Assembly (NCBI RefSeq): GCF_018372875.1
Contig: NZ_JAHAIF010000013.1
Span: 1-64,000, forward strand
Source of the DNA: Clostridium sp.
GTDB taxonomy: Bacteria > Bacillota > Clostridia > Clostridiales > Clostridiaceae
Direction: 5' to 3'
Length of the DNA stretch: 64,000 bases
Part shown: one piece after another, positions 1 through 8,885 of the stretch
Layout of the letters: every line of letters starts with the position of its first letter
Position numbering within the stretch: position 1 is the first letter of the stretch
Notes under the pieces: model-generated
Database searches by the model: none
What the model saw: only the letters and a program-made list of their open reading frames with translations
Told to the model about the DNA's origin: nothing
Translations under genes and position numbers: made by a program

Positions 1-69
1 AGAATTCATGGTTCAATAGGTTATATCACCCCTCAAATGAAAGAAGATCAATTTAAAAAATTTTCATAA
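1..69 (+). CDS. IS3-type transposase, C-terminal end (partial)
   Basis: The window opens inside a reading frame that ends with TAA at 67-69. The 22 visible residues contain HGSIGYITP, which resembles the C-terminal 'H-x-S-L-G-Y-x-T-P' signature of the DDE integrase domain of IS3-family OrfB transposases. The rest of the gene lies outside the window, so completeness cannot be judged. The family call rests on this one short motif and is moderate. Confidence 0.55.
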   Translation, partial: RIHGSIGYITPQMKEDQFKKFS

Positions 70-100
70 AAATGTGTCCAAAATATTGACCTAGGTCCAC
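1..100 (+). mobile_element. Right end of an IS3-like insertion sequence
   Basis: Directly after the transposase stop lies TGTCCAAAATATTGAC followed by CTAGGTCCA (75-99). IS3-family ends usually lie a few bases beyond the orfB stop, and this GTCC-containing sequence could be the right terminal repeat. The left end and any target duplication are outside the window, so the exact boundary is a guess. Confidence 0.4.
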
Positions 101-156
101 TATAAATATAAAAATATATAAATATATAAATATATAAATATAAGAATATATAAATA
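101..156. repeat. AT-rich short tandem repeat
   Basis: About seven imperfect copies of TATAAATA-type units lie just outside the presumed insertion-sequence end. A similar stretch occurs at 18984-19015. This is low-complexity sequence with no spacers of constant length, so it is not a CRISPR array. Confidence 0.6.
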
Positions 157-343
157 AGTGAAATTAGAAAAGAAAATTATAGGACAATAACTAAGAGGTT
201 CAAGATTGAAATAAGAAATTTTTATATATTTTTGGAAAGGTTTGTCTTTAATAAGATAGAATTTATTAATATCCTAGTTGATATAGATGAACTTAAGTAT
301 GCAAAAGATATATGGAAGAAACAATAAGAATAAAGCATAGGGG
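157..343 (+). other. Intergenic stretch with an open frame lacking a start codon
   Basis: An open frame runs from about 154 to a TAA at 325-327 without an ATG or a convincing ribosome site. It ends in a hydrophilic peptide (YAKDIWKKQ). It could be the decayed tail of a gene cut by the insertion sequence, or chance. No function is proposed. Confidence 0.2.
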
Positions 344-355
344 ATGATAATTAAT

Positions 356-1345
356 ATGAGGAAAATTAAATTTGGAATTATAGGGACAAGTAATATATCC
401 CACTGGTTTTTAGATGGAGCTAAAGAGTGTAGGGATTTTGAGTTGGTTGGAGTTTATTCAAGAAGTTTAAGTAAGGCGAAAAAATTTGGTGAACCGTATG
501 GAGCTAAATTATTTTTTGATAGCTTAGAAGAGATGGCAAAGTGTGAAGAGATAGATGCAATATATATAGCATCTCCTAATGCTATTCATGCATCACAGGC
601 AATTTTGTGCATGAATAATAAGAAACATGTTTTAGTTGAAAAAGCCTTTGGATCTAATGCGAAAGAAGTTTTAGACATGATTAAGGCATCCAGAGAAAAT
701 GATGTCCTTCTTATGGAAGCAATGAAAACTGTACAAATGCCAAACTTCAAGATACTTAAAGATAATTTATACAAGATTGGTAAGGTTAGAAAGTACTTTG
801 GTAGCTACTGTCAGTACTCTTCTAGATATGATAAATATAAAGCTGGAATTATAGAAAATGCATTTAAAAGAGAATTATCTAATGGAGCATTAATGGATAT
901 AGGTGTATATACAATTTATCCAATGGTGGCGTTATTTGGAAAGCCTACTTCTATAAAAGCTGATGCTTATATGCTTAAAACAGGTGTGGATGGGGAAGGT
1001 TCTATAGTTTTCAATTATGATGAGATGATGGGAGCTGTTCAGTATTCTAAGATATCAAACTCATATATTCCTTCAGAAATTCAAGGAGAAGAGGGAAGTA
1101 TAATAATTGAACAAATTAATAGTTTTAATAAAATTATTATAAGGTATAGAGATGGCAGGGAAGAAGTAATTTCAAATGAGCAATTTGAAAAAGAAAGTAT
1201 GTTTTATGAGGTGGAAGAGTTTATAAAGATTATTAAAGAAGGAAAGAGAGAGTCGGAAATTAATTCACATGAAAATTCTATTCATACAATAGAAATAATG
1301 GATGAAGTAAGAAAACAGATAGGTTTAGTTTATCTAGCAGATTAA
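356..1345 (+). CDS. Gfo/Idh/MocA-family NAD(P)-dependent oxidoreductase
   Basis: This is a cytosolic dinucleotide-dependent dehydrogenase of the glucose-fructose oxidoreductase family; the substrate (sugar, inositol or dihydrodiol) is unknown. The N-terminus carries the Rossmann loop GIIGTSNIS within the first 15 residues. The conserved E-K-P motif appears as EKA (residues 95-97), and MDIGVYTIYP near residue 180 marks the start of the C-terminal substrate half. Length (about 329 residues) is normal. I chose the ATG at 356 because AGGGGATGA (339-347) precedes it at a usable distance; the in-frame ATG at 344 overlaps that site. It is a single gene that shares a terminator with the convergent gene downstream. 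Confidence 0.85.
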   Translation: MRKIKFGIIGTSNISHWFLDGAKECRDFELVGVYSRSLSKAKKFGEPYGAKLFFDSLEEMAKCEEIDAIYIASPNAIHASQAILCMNNKKHVLVEKAFGSNAKEVLDMIKASRENDVLLMEAMKTVQMPNFKILKDNLYKIGKVRKYFGSYCQYSSRYDKYKAGIIENAFKRELSNGALMDIGVYTIYPMVALFGKPTSIKADAYMLKTGVDGEGSIVFNYDEMMGAVQYSKISNSYIPSEIQGEEGSIIIEQINSFNKIIIRYRDGREEVISNEQFEKESMFYEVEEFIKIIKEGKRESEINSHENSIHTIEIMDEVRKQIGLVYLAD

Positions 1346-1353
1346 TGTTAAAG

Positions 1354-1382
1354 AAGAGGTTGACCAAAGCAACCTCTTTTTC
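1354..1382. terminator. Convergent rho-independent terminator
   Basis: The stem AAGAGGTTG (1354-1362) pairs with CAACCTCTT (1370-1378) across a 7-base loop, followed by a T-run on the plus strand. It sits between the stops of two convergent genes. Confidence 0.75.
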
Positions 1383-2449
1383 TATGCATTTAATAAATCT
1401 TGTTTTAATTCATTCATAATATCTTTTACAGTAGAAATTTTATCTATTTTATATGCATTTTCTCCACAGAAGATTAAACCATCATTTAAATTACCACGCA
1501 CTGCTTGTATAAGAGCTTTACTTATACAGTATGGAGTTATGGCTGGATTACAAGGAGCAAGACACTGATAACATTTTGTTATTTTAATTCTTTCTTTTCT
1601 TGTATGTTCAACAAATGGGTTTAATATAGCACGTCCAGGCATTCCAACGGGACTATTAACTATAGATATGTCTTCTTTTTTTGCATTAACATAAGCTTTT
1701 TTAAATGCTTCAGAAGCATCACATTCATCTGTAGCAACAAATCTTGTAGCCATTTGCACACCATTGGCACCAAGTCTTAAGTATTTAGCTATATCATTAC
1801 CGTCAAATATACCTCCAGCTACAATTACAGGGATATCTTTATTATACTTTTCTCTATACTTTTTTACTTCTTCAACTATTTGCACTACATTATTATCAAA
1901 ATTTGCATCTTCAAGCTCAAGTTTATCTTTAGCGTATCCTAAGTGTCCACCTGCTTTAGGACCTTCTACAATTACCATATCGGCAGTGACGTTGTCGTGC
2001 TTATCCCATAACTTTAAAAGAACTTTAGCAGACTTAGGAGTTCCAACTATAGGAGCAATTTTTACACTACTTCCCTTTGTTAGTTTTGGGAGCATAGTTG
2101 GAAGACCAGCACCAGATATAATAATATCAATACCAGCTTCAATTGCAGCCTTAACATGTTCAGCATATTCCTTTGTAGCAACCATAATATTTACCCCTAG
2201 GATACCGTTTTTACATTTTTCTTTTGCTAATTTTATCTCTTCTTTTAAAGCTTTTAAGTTACACTCTAAAGCGTTATTTTCAAAGTTTTTATCTCTAAAT
2301 CCAATTTGAGCAGCTGAAATAACACCTATTCCTCCTGCGTTTGTTACGGCAGAAGCAAGATTAGAAAGTGATACTCCAATTCCCATTCCACCCTGAATTA
2401 TAGGAAGAGGGACTGATAAATTTCCTATTTTTAATGGATTAAATTTCAT
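1382..2449 (-). CDS. Nitronate monooxygenase / FabK-like enoyl reductase family protein
   Basis: This FMN-dependent TIM-barrel enzyme belongs to the 2-nitropropane dioxygenase/nitronate monooxygenase group, which also holds the FabK enoyl-ACP reductases. Near the N-terminus it reads PIIQGGMGIGVS (FMN-binding), then VIVEGPKAGGHLG mid-protein and PVIVAGGIFDG with ANGVQMATRF in the phosphate-binding region. These fit the family. The C-terminal segment with clustered cysteines (CYQCLAPCNP) is typical of clostridial versions. The start is the ATG at 2449, with AGGAGG at 2464-2459; an upstream in-frame start would add 16 residues without a ribosome site. It is far from any fatty-acid operon, so nitronate oxidation or an unknown flavin reaction is as likely as enoyl reduction. 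Confidence 0.85.
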   Translation of the reverse strand: MKFNPLKIGNLSVPLPIIQGGMGIGVSLSNLASAVTNAGGIGVISAAQIGFRDKNFENNALECNLKALKEEIKLAKEKCKNGILGVNIMVATKEYAEHVKAAIEAGIDIIISGAGLPTMLPKLTKGSSVKIAPIVGTPKSAKVLLKLWDKHDNVTADMVIVEGPKAGGHLGYAKDKLELEDANFDNNVVQIVEEVKKYREKYNKDIPVIVAGGIFDGNDIAKYLRLGANGVQMATRFVATDECDASEAFKKAYVNAKKEDISIVNSPVGMPGRAILNPFVEHTRKERIKITKCYQCLAPCNPAITPYCISKALIQAVRGNLNDGLIFCGENAYKIDKISTVKDIMNELKQDLLNA

Positions 2450-2509
2450 ATATAACAACCTCCTGATAAATCTACAATCAAATATTTTGAAAGTCAAATA
2501 ATTATAATT

Positions 2510-2538
2510 ATTATAGTTTAAATTATTGACATATACAA
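2510..2538 (-). promoter_or_regulatory. Sigma-A promoter of the nitronate monooxygenase gene
   Basis: On the minus strand TTGTAT (2538-2533) is followed after 17 bases by TATAAT (2515-2510), about 60 bases upstream of the start codon. Confidence 0.6.
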
Positions 2539-2570
2539 TGTTTTTATAAAATATTTATTTTTATAATTTG

Positions 2571-2599
2571 TTGACAGTAGTTAATTATCATGATAAAAT
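2571..2599 (+). promoter_or_regulatory. Sigma-A promoter of tRNA-Trp
   Basis: TTGACA (2571-2576), a 17-base spacer and TAAAAT (2594-2599) place the transcript start a few bases before the tRNA gene. Confidence 0.75.
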
Positions 2600-2611
2600 T
2601 AACTTCGTTAT

Positions 2612-2686
2612 AGGGGTATGGCTCAACGGTAGAGTAGTGGTCTCCAAAACCATTGGTTGTGGGTTCAAATCCTACTGCCCCTGCCA
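2612..2686 (+). tRNA. tRNA-Trp (anticodon CCA)
   Basis: The acceptor stem AGGGGTA (2612-2618) pairs with TGCCCCT (2676-2682), followed by a G discriminator and an encoded CCA. The T-loop reads GGTTCAAATC. The anticodon loop CTCCAAA (2642-2648) gives anticodon CCA, which reads UGG tryptophan codons. It is a single-gene unit with its own promoter and terminator. Confidence 0.97.
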
Positions 2687-2690
2687 AAAA

Positions 2691-2724
2691 AGACTTAATG
2701 AATTTTCATTAAGTCTTTTTTTTA
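2691..2724 (+). terminator. Terminator of tRNA-Trp
   Basis: AGACTTAATG (2691-2700) pairs perfectly with CATTAAGTCT (2707-2716) across a 6-base loop, followed by eight T residues. Confidence 0.9.
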
Positions 2725-2941
2725 CGTCTAGGAAATTAAATATGTAGGCACATTCTTTCTGTAAAATTTTATTTAAAATTAAAAATTATTTCCAAAAAAA
2801 TTTAAAGACAGTCGTTAATTGTAGATCTAGAGGCAATTCTCATAAAAAACTCCCTAAACAAATTAATTAACATAGTTATATAAGAAGCAGTGGAACATTT
2901 ATCATATTCTACATATTTTAATAAAGAGGGGGCGTATTTTT

Positions 2942-4087
2942 ATGGAAAGTAGAAATTCAAATAATTTCAGAGGTATAGACGTAAGTAACTTGCAGGGGGA
3001 TATTGACTTTGCTAAAGTTAAGCAAAGTGGAATTCAAATGGTATATATGAAAGCCTCTGAAGGTATAACTTTTGTTGATAAAAAATTAAATCAAAATTAT
3101 TCTAGAGCAAAAGCTCAAGGTTTGAAGATTGGATTTTACCATTACTTTAGGCCATCTTTAGATTCAAAGGCACAAGCAAGACATTTTGCTAATACAATTA
3201 GCGGCAAGATATCTGATTGTAAATTAGCATTGGATCTTGAAGTTGCTGATAATTTTAGTAAGAGTGTATTAACAGATAAAGCCTTAACATTTATAAAGGA
3301 AATTAAGAGTTTAACAGGTTTAGATATAGTTGTATATACCTACACTTATTTTGCTAGGACTAATATTGATTCAAGATTGGGAGTTTATCCGCTTTGGATA
3401 GCTCACTATGGAGTTTCAAGCCCGGGGAGCAATCCAATATGGAATAGTTGGGTAGGATTCCAATATAGTTCTACTGGCAGTGTTCCAGGTATATCAGGAA
3501 ATTGTGATATGAATGAATTTAAAAATGGAATACTTTTAAATTCTTCATCAGTTCCGCAGGAGCCAGGAAATAATTATGAAACTTATACAGTAAAGGCTGG
3601 AGATACTTTATCTGGAATAGCTACTATGTATGGAACAACCTATCAGGAACTAGCGGCACTAAATGGTATTAGTAACCCTAATAAAATTTATGTTGGACAA
3701 GTTCTTAAAATAATAAAAGGATCAAATTCCTCTGGTGGGAATACTTCTTCAGGTACAATTTCAGTAGGGTCACAAGTAAAAATCATAGGGTCTAATTATG
3801 CTACAGGTCAAGCTATACCATCTTGGGTTAAAAATAATGTGTATACTGTGCAACAGATATCTGGAAATAAGGCTTTAATAAAAGAGATAACAAGTTGGGT
3901 TTATATAAGTGATTTAGTGTTAGTTTCAGGTGGGTCATCAGCTCCTGTATACTACACTGTTAAATATGGAGATACTTTATCTGGAATAGCAACTATTTAT
4001 GGAACAACTTACCAAAAACTTGCTGAATTGAATGGCATTTCTAATGCTAACAGAATATATGCAGGACAGAAAATAAGGGTGAAATAA
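2942..4087 (+). CDS. GH25 lysozyme with two LysM domains
   Basis: This is a muramidase that cleaves N-acetylmuramyl-beta-1,4-GlcNAc bonds of peptidoglycan. Residues about 9-195 form the GH25 barrel: the FRGIDVSN motif has the catalytic-region Asp13, and LALDLEVAD holds the acidic pair of the active site. Two LysM domains (about 213-258 and 335-381, each with AGDTLSGIA or YGDTLSGIA) bind glycan and flank an SH3-like segment (about 272-328). There is no signal peptide, so release needs a holin, cell lysis or a non-classical route. That is typical of phage endolysins and of some clostridial lysozymes, but no phage genes lie nearby. GAGGGGG at 2926-2932 supports the ATG at 2942. Confidence 0.9.
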   Translation: MESRNSNNFRGIDVSNLQGDIDFAKVKQSGIQMVYMKASEGITFVDKKLNQNYSRAKAQGLKIGFYHYFRPSLDSKAQARHFANTISGKISDCKLALDLEVADNFSKSVLTDKALTFIKEIKSLTGLDIVVYTYTYFARTNIDSRLGVYPLWIAHYGVSSPGSNPIWNSWVGFQYSSTGSVPGISGNCDMNEFKNGILLNSSSVPQEPGNNYETYTVKAGDTLSGIATMYGTTYQELAALNGISNPNKIYVGQVLKIIKGSNSSGGNTSSGTISVGSQVKIIGSNYATGQAIPSWVKNNVYTVQQISGNKALIKEITSWVYISDLVLVSGGSSAPVYYTVKYGDTLSGIATIYGTTYQKLAELNGISNANRIYAGQKIRVK

Positions 4088-4120
4088 ACTAAAAATGGGT
4101 ACTTTACCGTTTATTAATTC

Positions 4121-4149
4121 GTATAGTTAAGTGTTATATGGACAATATA
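4121..4149 (+). promoter_or_regulatory. Possible sigma-G promoter of the spore protein gene
   Basis: GTATA (4121-4125), 17 bases, then CAATATA (4143-4149) resembles the forespore sigma-G pattern (G-H-A-T-R ... C-A-T-N-N-T-A) with one mismatch in the -10. The position and the product (a spore protein) support it. Confidence 0.45.
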
Positions 4150-4221
4150 ATAGTGTAAGATGAATTGAGTAGTAACTCAATAAATCTTAATAAAAATACC
4201 TTAAGCTGAGGAGGGATCAAT

Positions 4222-4404
4222 ATGTCAAACAAAGCATTAGTTCCAGAATCTAAATTAGGATTAAACAGATTCAAAAACGAGGTTGCACAAGAGTTAGGAG
4301 TTCCATTTTCAGATTATAATGGAGACTTGACTTCAAGACAATGTGGTTCCGTAGGTGGCGAAATGGTAAAAAGAATGGTAGAAGAATACGAAAGTAGATT
4401 ATAA
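4222..4404 (+). CDS. Alpha/beta-type small acid-soluble spore protein
   Basis: This 60-residue DNA-binding protein coats spore DNA and protects it from damage. It carries the family hallmarks: an N-terminal LGLNRFKNEVAQELGV block that includes the region cut by germination protease, and the C-terminal GxVGGEMVKRMVE helix that contacts DNA. The single cysteine (RQCGSVGG) is unusual for the family but tolerated. A GAGGAGGGA ribosome site precedes the ATG. It is monocistronic, with a strong terminator about 90 bases downstream. Expression is expected late in the forespore under sigma-G. Confidence 0.95.
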   Translation: MSNKALVPESKLGLNRFKNEVAQELGVPFSDYNGDLTSRQCGSVGGEMVKRMVEEYESRL

Positions 4405-4493
4405 AAGCACCTACTGACTAGTTTTAGAAGGACAGAATTACCAATGGAAATTACACCGCCAGAAAAATTTGCTTAACACGTATTCATCTACCG

Positions 4494-4524
4494 GGAGAAT
4501 GACAACAGTCATTCTCCTTTTATT
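4494..4524 (+). terminator. Terminator of the spore protein gene
   Basis: GGAGAATGAC (4494-4503) pairs perfectly with GTCATTCTCC (4508-4517), followed by a T-rich tract. The 89 bases between the stop codon and this hairpin hold no supported gene. Confidence 0.85.
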
Positions 4525-4800
4525 TTATAGTTTTATAAATTGAATTTAATAAGTTTTTTATATTAGTGATATCTTGAGAAATTTTACATATCATTATGCC
4601 TACTTGTATATCAGCAGTTAATAGCCAAGCTCTCCTTTCGTTATTTTTATTAGCTTTTCTTTCTACCTTACAACTAAAAGTCATACTTATATTTTAGAGT
4701 GGAAAATAATTCCGTACAAATAGGTGATACATAATATTCCTTATAAACATAAAATGTGGTAAAATGAGAACAAAAGTTCGATTGATTTAAAGGTGATTAT

Positions 4801-5934
4801 ATGAAAAGGATACAAATAGTTCATACAGGTGATTTACATTTTGATACTCCTTTTAAAGATGTGGGAGAAAGTCAAAGTAGAATAAATAAAGAAGAGTTAA
4901 AAGAGGTCTTTAGGAATATTATCCACTTTTGCAAGGAAAAAGCTGTGGATATCTTGCTATTAGCAGGGGATATATTTGATAATTTTACGTTAAATAGAGA
5001 AACTTTGTATTTTATTGAGCAATCATTAAAAGAAATACTTGAAGTTAAAGTTTTTATAAGTCCAGGAAATCATGATCCATACGGAAGCAAGTCTTTTTAT
5101 AAATTAATAAATTGGCCCAACAATGTTCATATTTTTAAAGGGGATTTAGAAAAGGTATATTTAGAGGATTTAGATATAAATGTATGGGGTTATGGATTTA
5201 GAGAAAAGTATATTAGAGAATCTGTACTTAAAGATTTTTCAGAGCCTTCAGATAAAATAAATCTTATGGTTTTACATGGAGAAATTTCGAGTTCCAACAA
5301 AGGGAATGAATACAATCCAATTACCTTTGATGATATAAGAAATAGTGGGATGGATTATATTGCATTAGGCCATAGACATAATTTTAGTGGTATAAACAAG
5401 GAAGGGCAAACCTTTTATGCCTATAGTGGATGTCCACAAGGTAGAGGTTTTGATGAATTAGGAGATAAGGGAATTATATATGGATATATATCTAAAGGAA
5501 CTGTAGATTTAGAGTTTGTAAAAACATCTAAAAGAAATTATATTGAGGAACATATAGATATTTCAGATTCTTTTGGATATGAAGAAGTTAAGAAAAGTAT
5601 TATAGATTCTATTAATGAAAGTGATAGAAAACATAATTTATATAAAATAGTTCTTGAAGGAGAAATATCTCCAGATTTTTCAATAGACGAGGAGTTGCTT
5701 AGGGAAAGATTAGGGCTAGATTTTTATTATTGTAAGATAGTTGATAAAACCAGAGTTAAGTATAATATTGAAGAGATTACGAAAGGATATTCTGTTAAAT
5801 CTTTATATGTAAAGAAAATAATGAATTTAATAGATTTAGCAGAGACGGAAGAAGATAAAGAAGTACTAATGATGGCACTTAAAGTAGGATTATTAAGCCT
5901 ATCTGAAGGGCAGGTGAATATGAATGATTATTAA
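4801..5934 (+). CDS. YhaO/SbcD-like DNA metallophosphoesterase
   Basis: This nuclease subunit of the Mre11/SbcD type works with the following ATPase on DNA ends. The calcineurin-type metal sites are in order: GDLHFD (residues about 10-15), LAGDIFDN (about 56-63), GNHDPYGS (about 88-95), LHGEIS, and LGHRHNF (about 188-194). These supply the two-metal centre. Length (377) fits the YhaO group better than full-length SbcD. The stop overlaps the start of the next gene by 11 bases, which implies translational coupling of a two-subunit complex. In Bacillus the same pair is yhaO-yhaN; the symbol is left blank because orthology was not tested. Confidence 0.85.
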   Translation: MKRIQIVHTGDLHFDTPFKDVGESQSRINKEELKEVFRNIIHFCKEKAVDILLLAGDIFDNFTLNRETLYFIEQSLKEILEVKVFISPGNHDPYGSKSFYKLINWPNNVHIFKGDLEKVYLEDLDINVWGYGFREKYIRESVLKDFSEPSDKINLMVLHGEISSSNKGNEYNPITFDDIRNSGMDYIALGHRHNFSGINKEGQTFYAYSGCPQGRGFDELGDKGIIYGYISKGTVDLEFVKTSKRNYIEEHIDISDSFGYEEVKKSIIDSINESDRKHNLYKIVLEGEISPDFSIDEELLRERLGLDFYYCKIVDKTRVKYNIEEITKGYSVKSLYVKKIMNLIDLAETEEDKEVLMMALKVGLLSLSEGQVNMNDY

Positions 5935-8626
5935 AGAGTTAAAAATAGATTCCTTTGGTGGAGTAGAAAATAAGCTTATATCTTTAAATAAGGGATTAAA
6001 CTTAGTTTATGGTGAAAATGAAGCAGGTAAAAGTACTATAGAGGAATTTATAAAGGTAATGTTATATGGTTTTCCTCAAAAAAGAGGTAAGGGAGATGGG
6101 GATAGAAAGAGATATTTACCTTTCAAGGGTGGTGTAATAAGAGGAGAGCTCACACTTGAGCAAGATGGAAGAGAATATATTATAAAAAGGATGTTTGCAT
6201 TAACTAAAAAAGAAGATACTTGTGAAGTTTTAGATGCTTTAACAGGAGAAGTTGCAAGAAATATTAATATAGAAGAGCCAGGAAAAAGTTTTTTAGGAGT
6301 AAATAGGTCAACCTTTGAAAAAACACTATTTATTAGTCAGCTTGGGGTGTCATTTGGAAAAGATAAAGAAGAAGAAATAATGGAGAGAATAACATCTTTA
6401 TTTGGTTGTACAGAGGAGGAGGTCCCAGCTGCTAAGGCACTGTCTAAGATAGAGGGAATAAAGAAAGAATTAACTACATCTAGAGGAGTAGGTGCTTTAG
6501 ATGGGTTAAAAAAGAAGTATTCCTCATTATTAGAAGAAAGGTATGAGGGGTACAACATAGCAGAGCAAAATTTAAATTGGGAAAATGAACTTTTACTAGA
6601 GAAGGAGAAAAGAAAAACATTAAATGATGAGATAACTAAGCTTGAGTTATATAAAAAATATTTAAAAAAGGTGAAACTTCATAAGGAGTACAAGGATATA
6701 AGTGAGTACCTAAAGAAGTCGGAAGAACTTAAAAGAGAAGAAAGAGCCTTGGGAAACCTAATAGATGAGGATTTTATTGATGCTCTTAAGGATGATAATA
6801 GGGTTTATTTAGGACTAATAGATAAGAGAGAAGAACTTAAGGAAGTAGTAGAAGAAATAAAAGGGGAATTTAACTGTAATAAAGAGGAGTTAGATAAATA
6901 TAAGTTTTTAGAAATGTTTGATGATAATATCAAGGAAAAACTTATAAATCTTAAATATGAACAACAAAACTTAGAAGCTAAAATAAACTCAATGAAAGCT
7001 TTGGAAGAATCTTTGGCTGAAGATGAAGGGGAGCTTTTAAAGAGAAGGGCTGTAATGAAAAACTTCCATGAAATGAGAGAATATATAGAGGAAATAGAGG
7101 AAGTGCTATCATCTTATGAAGATAAGCTAAAAGAAATAAAAGATATTCTTCAACAAAATAATATTCCTAAAAATTTAGATATAAAACTTAAGAAAAGTAT
7201 GAGCAATATGTATTTAGGTGGAATTCTAGGGGGGATAGGTATAGCATTATCCTTCTTTGGAATACCATTAATGATTTTAGGCATATTATTAATTTCCTTA
7301 GGAATTTTTTTAGGGGTTAAAGGTTTTATTGAAGGTAATGCCCTTAAAGGAAAGAAGAATGCATCTAAAAGGGTAGAAGCTTTAAGAAAGGAAATAGATT
7401 CAATAGAGTTAAGCTTAGATGGATACATGGAAAAAGTGGATGCAAAAGACTATGGAGATTTAATAACTGCTATAAGAAGATTTAATTCTTACAAGGAATA
7501 TGAAGAAAGATTGTTACTTAGAATTGAAGAAAAGAAAAAAATGATAAATGAAGAGGGACTTCTTAAAGATAAGAGTAGGTATAATAAGAATTGTGAGATG
7601 ATTTCATCAATAGAAAGACTATCCTCCTCTAAAGATTTAGATGAGGTGCTAGAAAAGGTAAATATTTTTGAAGGTTTGTCCATTACAAAAGAAAAGCTAG
7701 AAGAGGACCTTAACATAAAAACTGAACTTTTAAATGAGCTAAGTTCTAATATAGAAGTCCAAGAAGAAAAGCTTAGAGAAAAGCTAAAGGCTATGGATTT
7801 AGACCTAGGAAATTTATTAGATATAGAGCTATATATAAAGGAATATAAGGAAAAGCTTAAAAAGAGAGCTGAAATTCATAGTAATATACTGTCTATTGAG
7901 GAAACTTATAAGGTATTACTAAAGGATAGAAATATTGATGAGATTAAAGAAGAACTAAAGGACATAGTTAATGATGAAAATGAGTATTCCTTTGAGTCAG
8001 AAGATGAGATTGAAAGGGAAGAAAAGAAAAGATCTAGGGAACTAATAGATTGTGAAAAGAGAATAAAGGATCTTGAAAATAATATAGCTACGAGACTTAT
8101 AGGGAAAAGAGATTTAGTGAAGATAGAAGAAGAAATACAAGCTGTAGAGGGGGAAATTAGAAAGGGTGATAAAAAAGTTAAGGCTTTAGATATAGCTATG
8201 GAAACTTTAAAAGAATCCTTTAATGAAATTAGAAGAGAAGTAGGTCCTGAAATTAATAGAAGGATACTAAATAATTTTAAAGAATTATCTCTTAATAAAT
8301 ATGAGGATGTTAAGCTTGGTGACAATTATGAGATGCTTGTTAGAGATAAAGATAATCTTTTTAAAGGGGATTATTTAAGTAATGGAGCATATGACCAGCT
8401 TTATTTATCCTTAAGATTAGCTTTTATAGATATGTTATTTAGTCATGAAGAATGTCCTATAATTTTAGATGATGCCTTTATTCAATATGATGATACTAGA
8501 AGAAAGAGGGCTATTGAGCTAATTTATAATAAAATAAAAGGACAGGGAATAATATTTACTTGCCAGCAAAAAGAGAAAGAAATATTAGATGAGATGTGTT
8601 GTAAATATAATTTAATAAATTTATAA
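5924..8626 (+). CDS. YhaN-like AAA/SMC-type ATPase with central membrane hairpin
   Basis: This is a Rad50/SbcC-like ATPase, the partner of the preceding nuclease. The Walker A GENEAGKST is at residues about 30-38. The ABC-signature-like LSNGAYDQLYLSLRLAF is at about 817 and the Walker B CPIILDDAF at about 846, so the two nucleotide-binding halves are split by long coiled coils. In place of the Rad50 zinc hook a hydrophobic segment (about 426-470, GGILGGIGIALSFFGIP onward) forms one or two membrane helices, as in YhaN. Length 900 is normal. The role is probably membrane-tethered DNA-end or repair-related; the substrate is unknown. Confidence 0.85.
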   Translation: MIIKELKIDSFGGVENKLISLNKGLNLVYGENEAGKSTIEEFIKVMLYGFPQKRGKGDGDRKRYLPFKGGVIRGELTLEQDGREYIIKRMFALTKKEDTCEVLDALTGEVARNINIEEPGKSFLGVNRSTFEKTLFISQLGVSFGKDKEEEIMERITSLFGCTEEEVPAAKALSKIEGIKKELTTSRGVGALDGLKKKYSSLLEERYEGYNIAEQNLNWENELLLEKEKRKTLNDEITKLELYKKYLKKVKLHKEYKDISEYLKKSEELKREERALGNLIDEDFIDALKDDNRVYLGLIDKREELKEVVEEIKGEFNCNKEELDKYKFLEMFDDNIKEKLINLKYEQQNLEAKINSMKALEESLAEDEGELLKRRAVMKNFHEMREYIEEIEEVLSSYEDKLKEIKDILQQNNIPKNLDIKLKKSMSNMYLGGILGGIGIALSFFGIPLMILGILLISLGIFLGVKGFIEGNALKGKKNASKRVEALRKEIDSIELSLDGYMEKVDAKDYGDLITAIRRFNSYKEYEERLLLRIEEKKKMINEEGLLKDKSRYNKNCEMISSIERLSSSKDLDEVLEKVNIFEGLSITKEKLEEDLNIKTELLNELSSNIEVQEEKLREKLKAMDLDLGNLLDIELYIKEYKEKLKKRAEIHSNILSIEETYKVLLKDRNIDEIKEELKDIVNDENEYSFESEDEIEREEKKRSRELIDCEKRIKDLENNIATRLIGKRDLVKIEEEIQAVEGEIRKGDKKVKALDIAMETLKESFNEIRREVGPEINRRILNNFKELSLNKYEDVKLGDNYEMLVRDKDNLFKGDYLSNGAYDQLYLSLRLAFIDMLFSHEECPIILDDAFIQYDDTRRKRAIELIYNKIKGQGIIFTCQQKEKEILDEMCCKYNLINL

Positions 8627-8680
8627 GAATATGCACATAATTAGCATTTAATCATATATAAGAATAGAACGGAAAGTGTT

Positions 8681-8717
8681 AGGTTATCAGTAATACTGTT
8701 AACCTGATTTTTTTATA
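8681..8717 (+). terminator. Terminator of the yhaO-yhaN-like operon
   Basis: AGGTTA and CAG pair with CTG and TAACCT around a TAATA loop with one internal mismatch, followed by GATTTTTTT. Confidence 0.75.
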
Positions 8718-8818
8718 ATTTCCTTACCTTTAGTAGGAGTGGGGTGGATATTTGTTTTGATGTGACTTGGAGCGTAGCGACGGAACAAGCAAAATAAATA
8801 TCCATACAACCTTTTTTT
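8713..8818 (+). repeat. Dispersed intergenic repeat, copy A (3' module)
   Basis: This is a copy of the sequence family also found at 17639-17816, 22691-22803 and 24255-24393. It carries the shared core GGAACAAGCAAAATAAATAT (8782-8801), preceded by TGTGACTTGGAGCGTAGCGA. TGGATATTT (8745-8753) pairs with AAATATCCA (8796-8804), and a T-run ends the element. The 5' module (TGTCTAGGAAA...) is missing here. Together with flanking sequence it fills most of the 300-base gap between two genes. Confidence 0.75.
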
Positions 8819-8856
8819 AGTTATATTGTCAATAATAGATATATGTGGTTATCTTA

Positions 8857-8885
8857 TTGACAAAAAATAGATGAGAGTATACAAT
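8857..8885 (+). promoter_or_regulatory. Sigma-A promoter of the metal-binding lipoprotein gene
   Basis: TTGACA (8857-8862), a 17-base spacer and TACAAT (8880-8885). The leader just downstream has ATGCAAATGCAAATCATATG, with repeated TGCAA units, which could hold a metal-regulator site. This does not match the usual Zur or MntR consensus closely. Confidence 0.75.

Noticed and set aside
101..156. Possible CRISPR-like array of short AT repeats
   Set aside because: Units are 7-10 bases without spacers; this is low-complexity sequence.
1764..2309. 181-residue open frame opposite the nitronate monooxygenase gene
   Set aside because: It is a Ser/Leu-rich shadow of a well-supported minus-strand enzyme and has no ribosome site.
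2942..4087. Prophage endolysin as evidence of a prophage
   Set aside because: No holin, terminase, portal or integrase genes lie nearby; a lone GH25-LysM gene is common in clostridial chromosomes.
4453..4485. 10-codon frame after the spore protein gene (MEITPPEKFA)
   Set aside because: Too short and without a clear ribosome site; nothing recognised in the surrounding 3' region.
7906..8325. 139-residue minus-strand frame inside the YhaN-like gene
   Set aside because: Composition (Ser/Leu/Ile) is typical of the antisense of Lys/Glu-rich coiled coil; no start signal.
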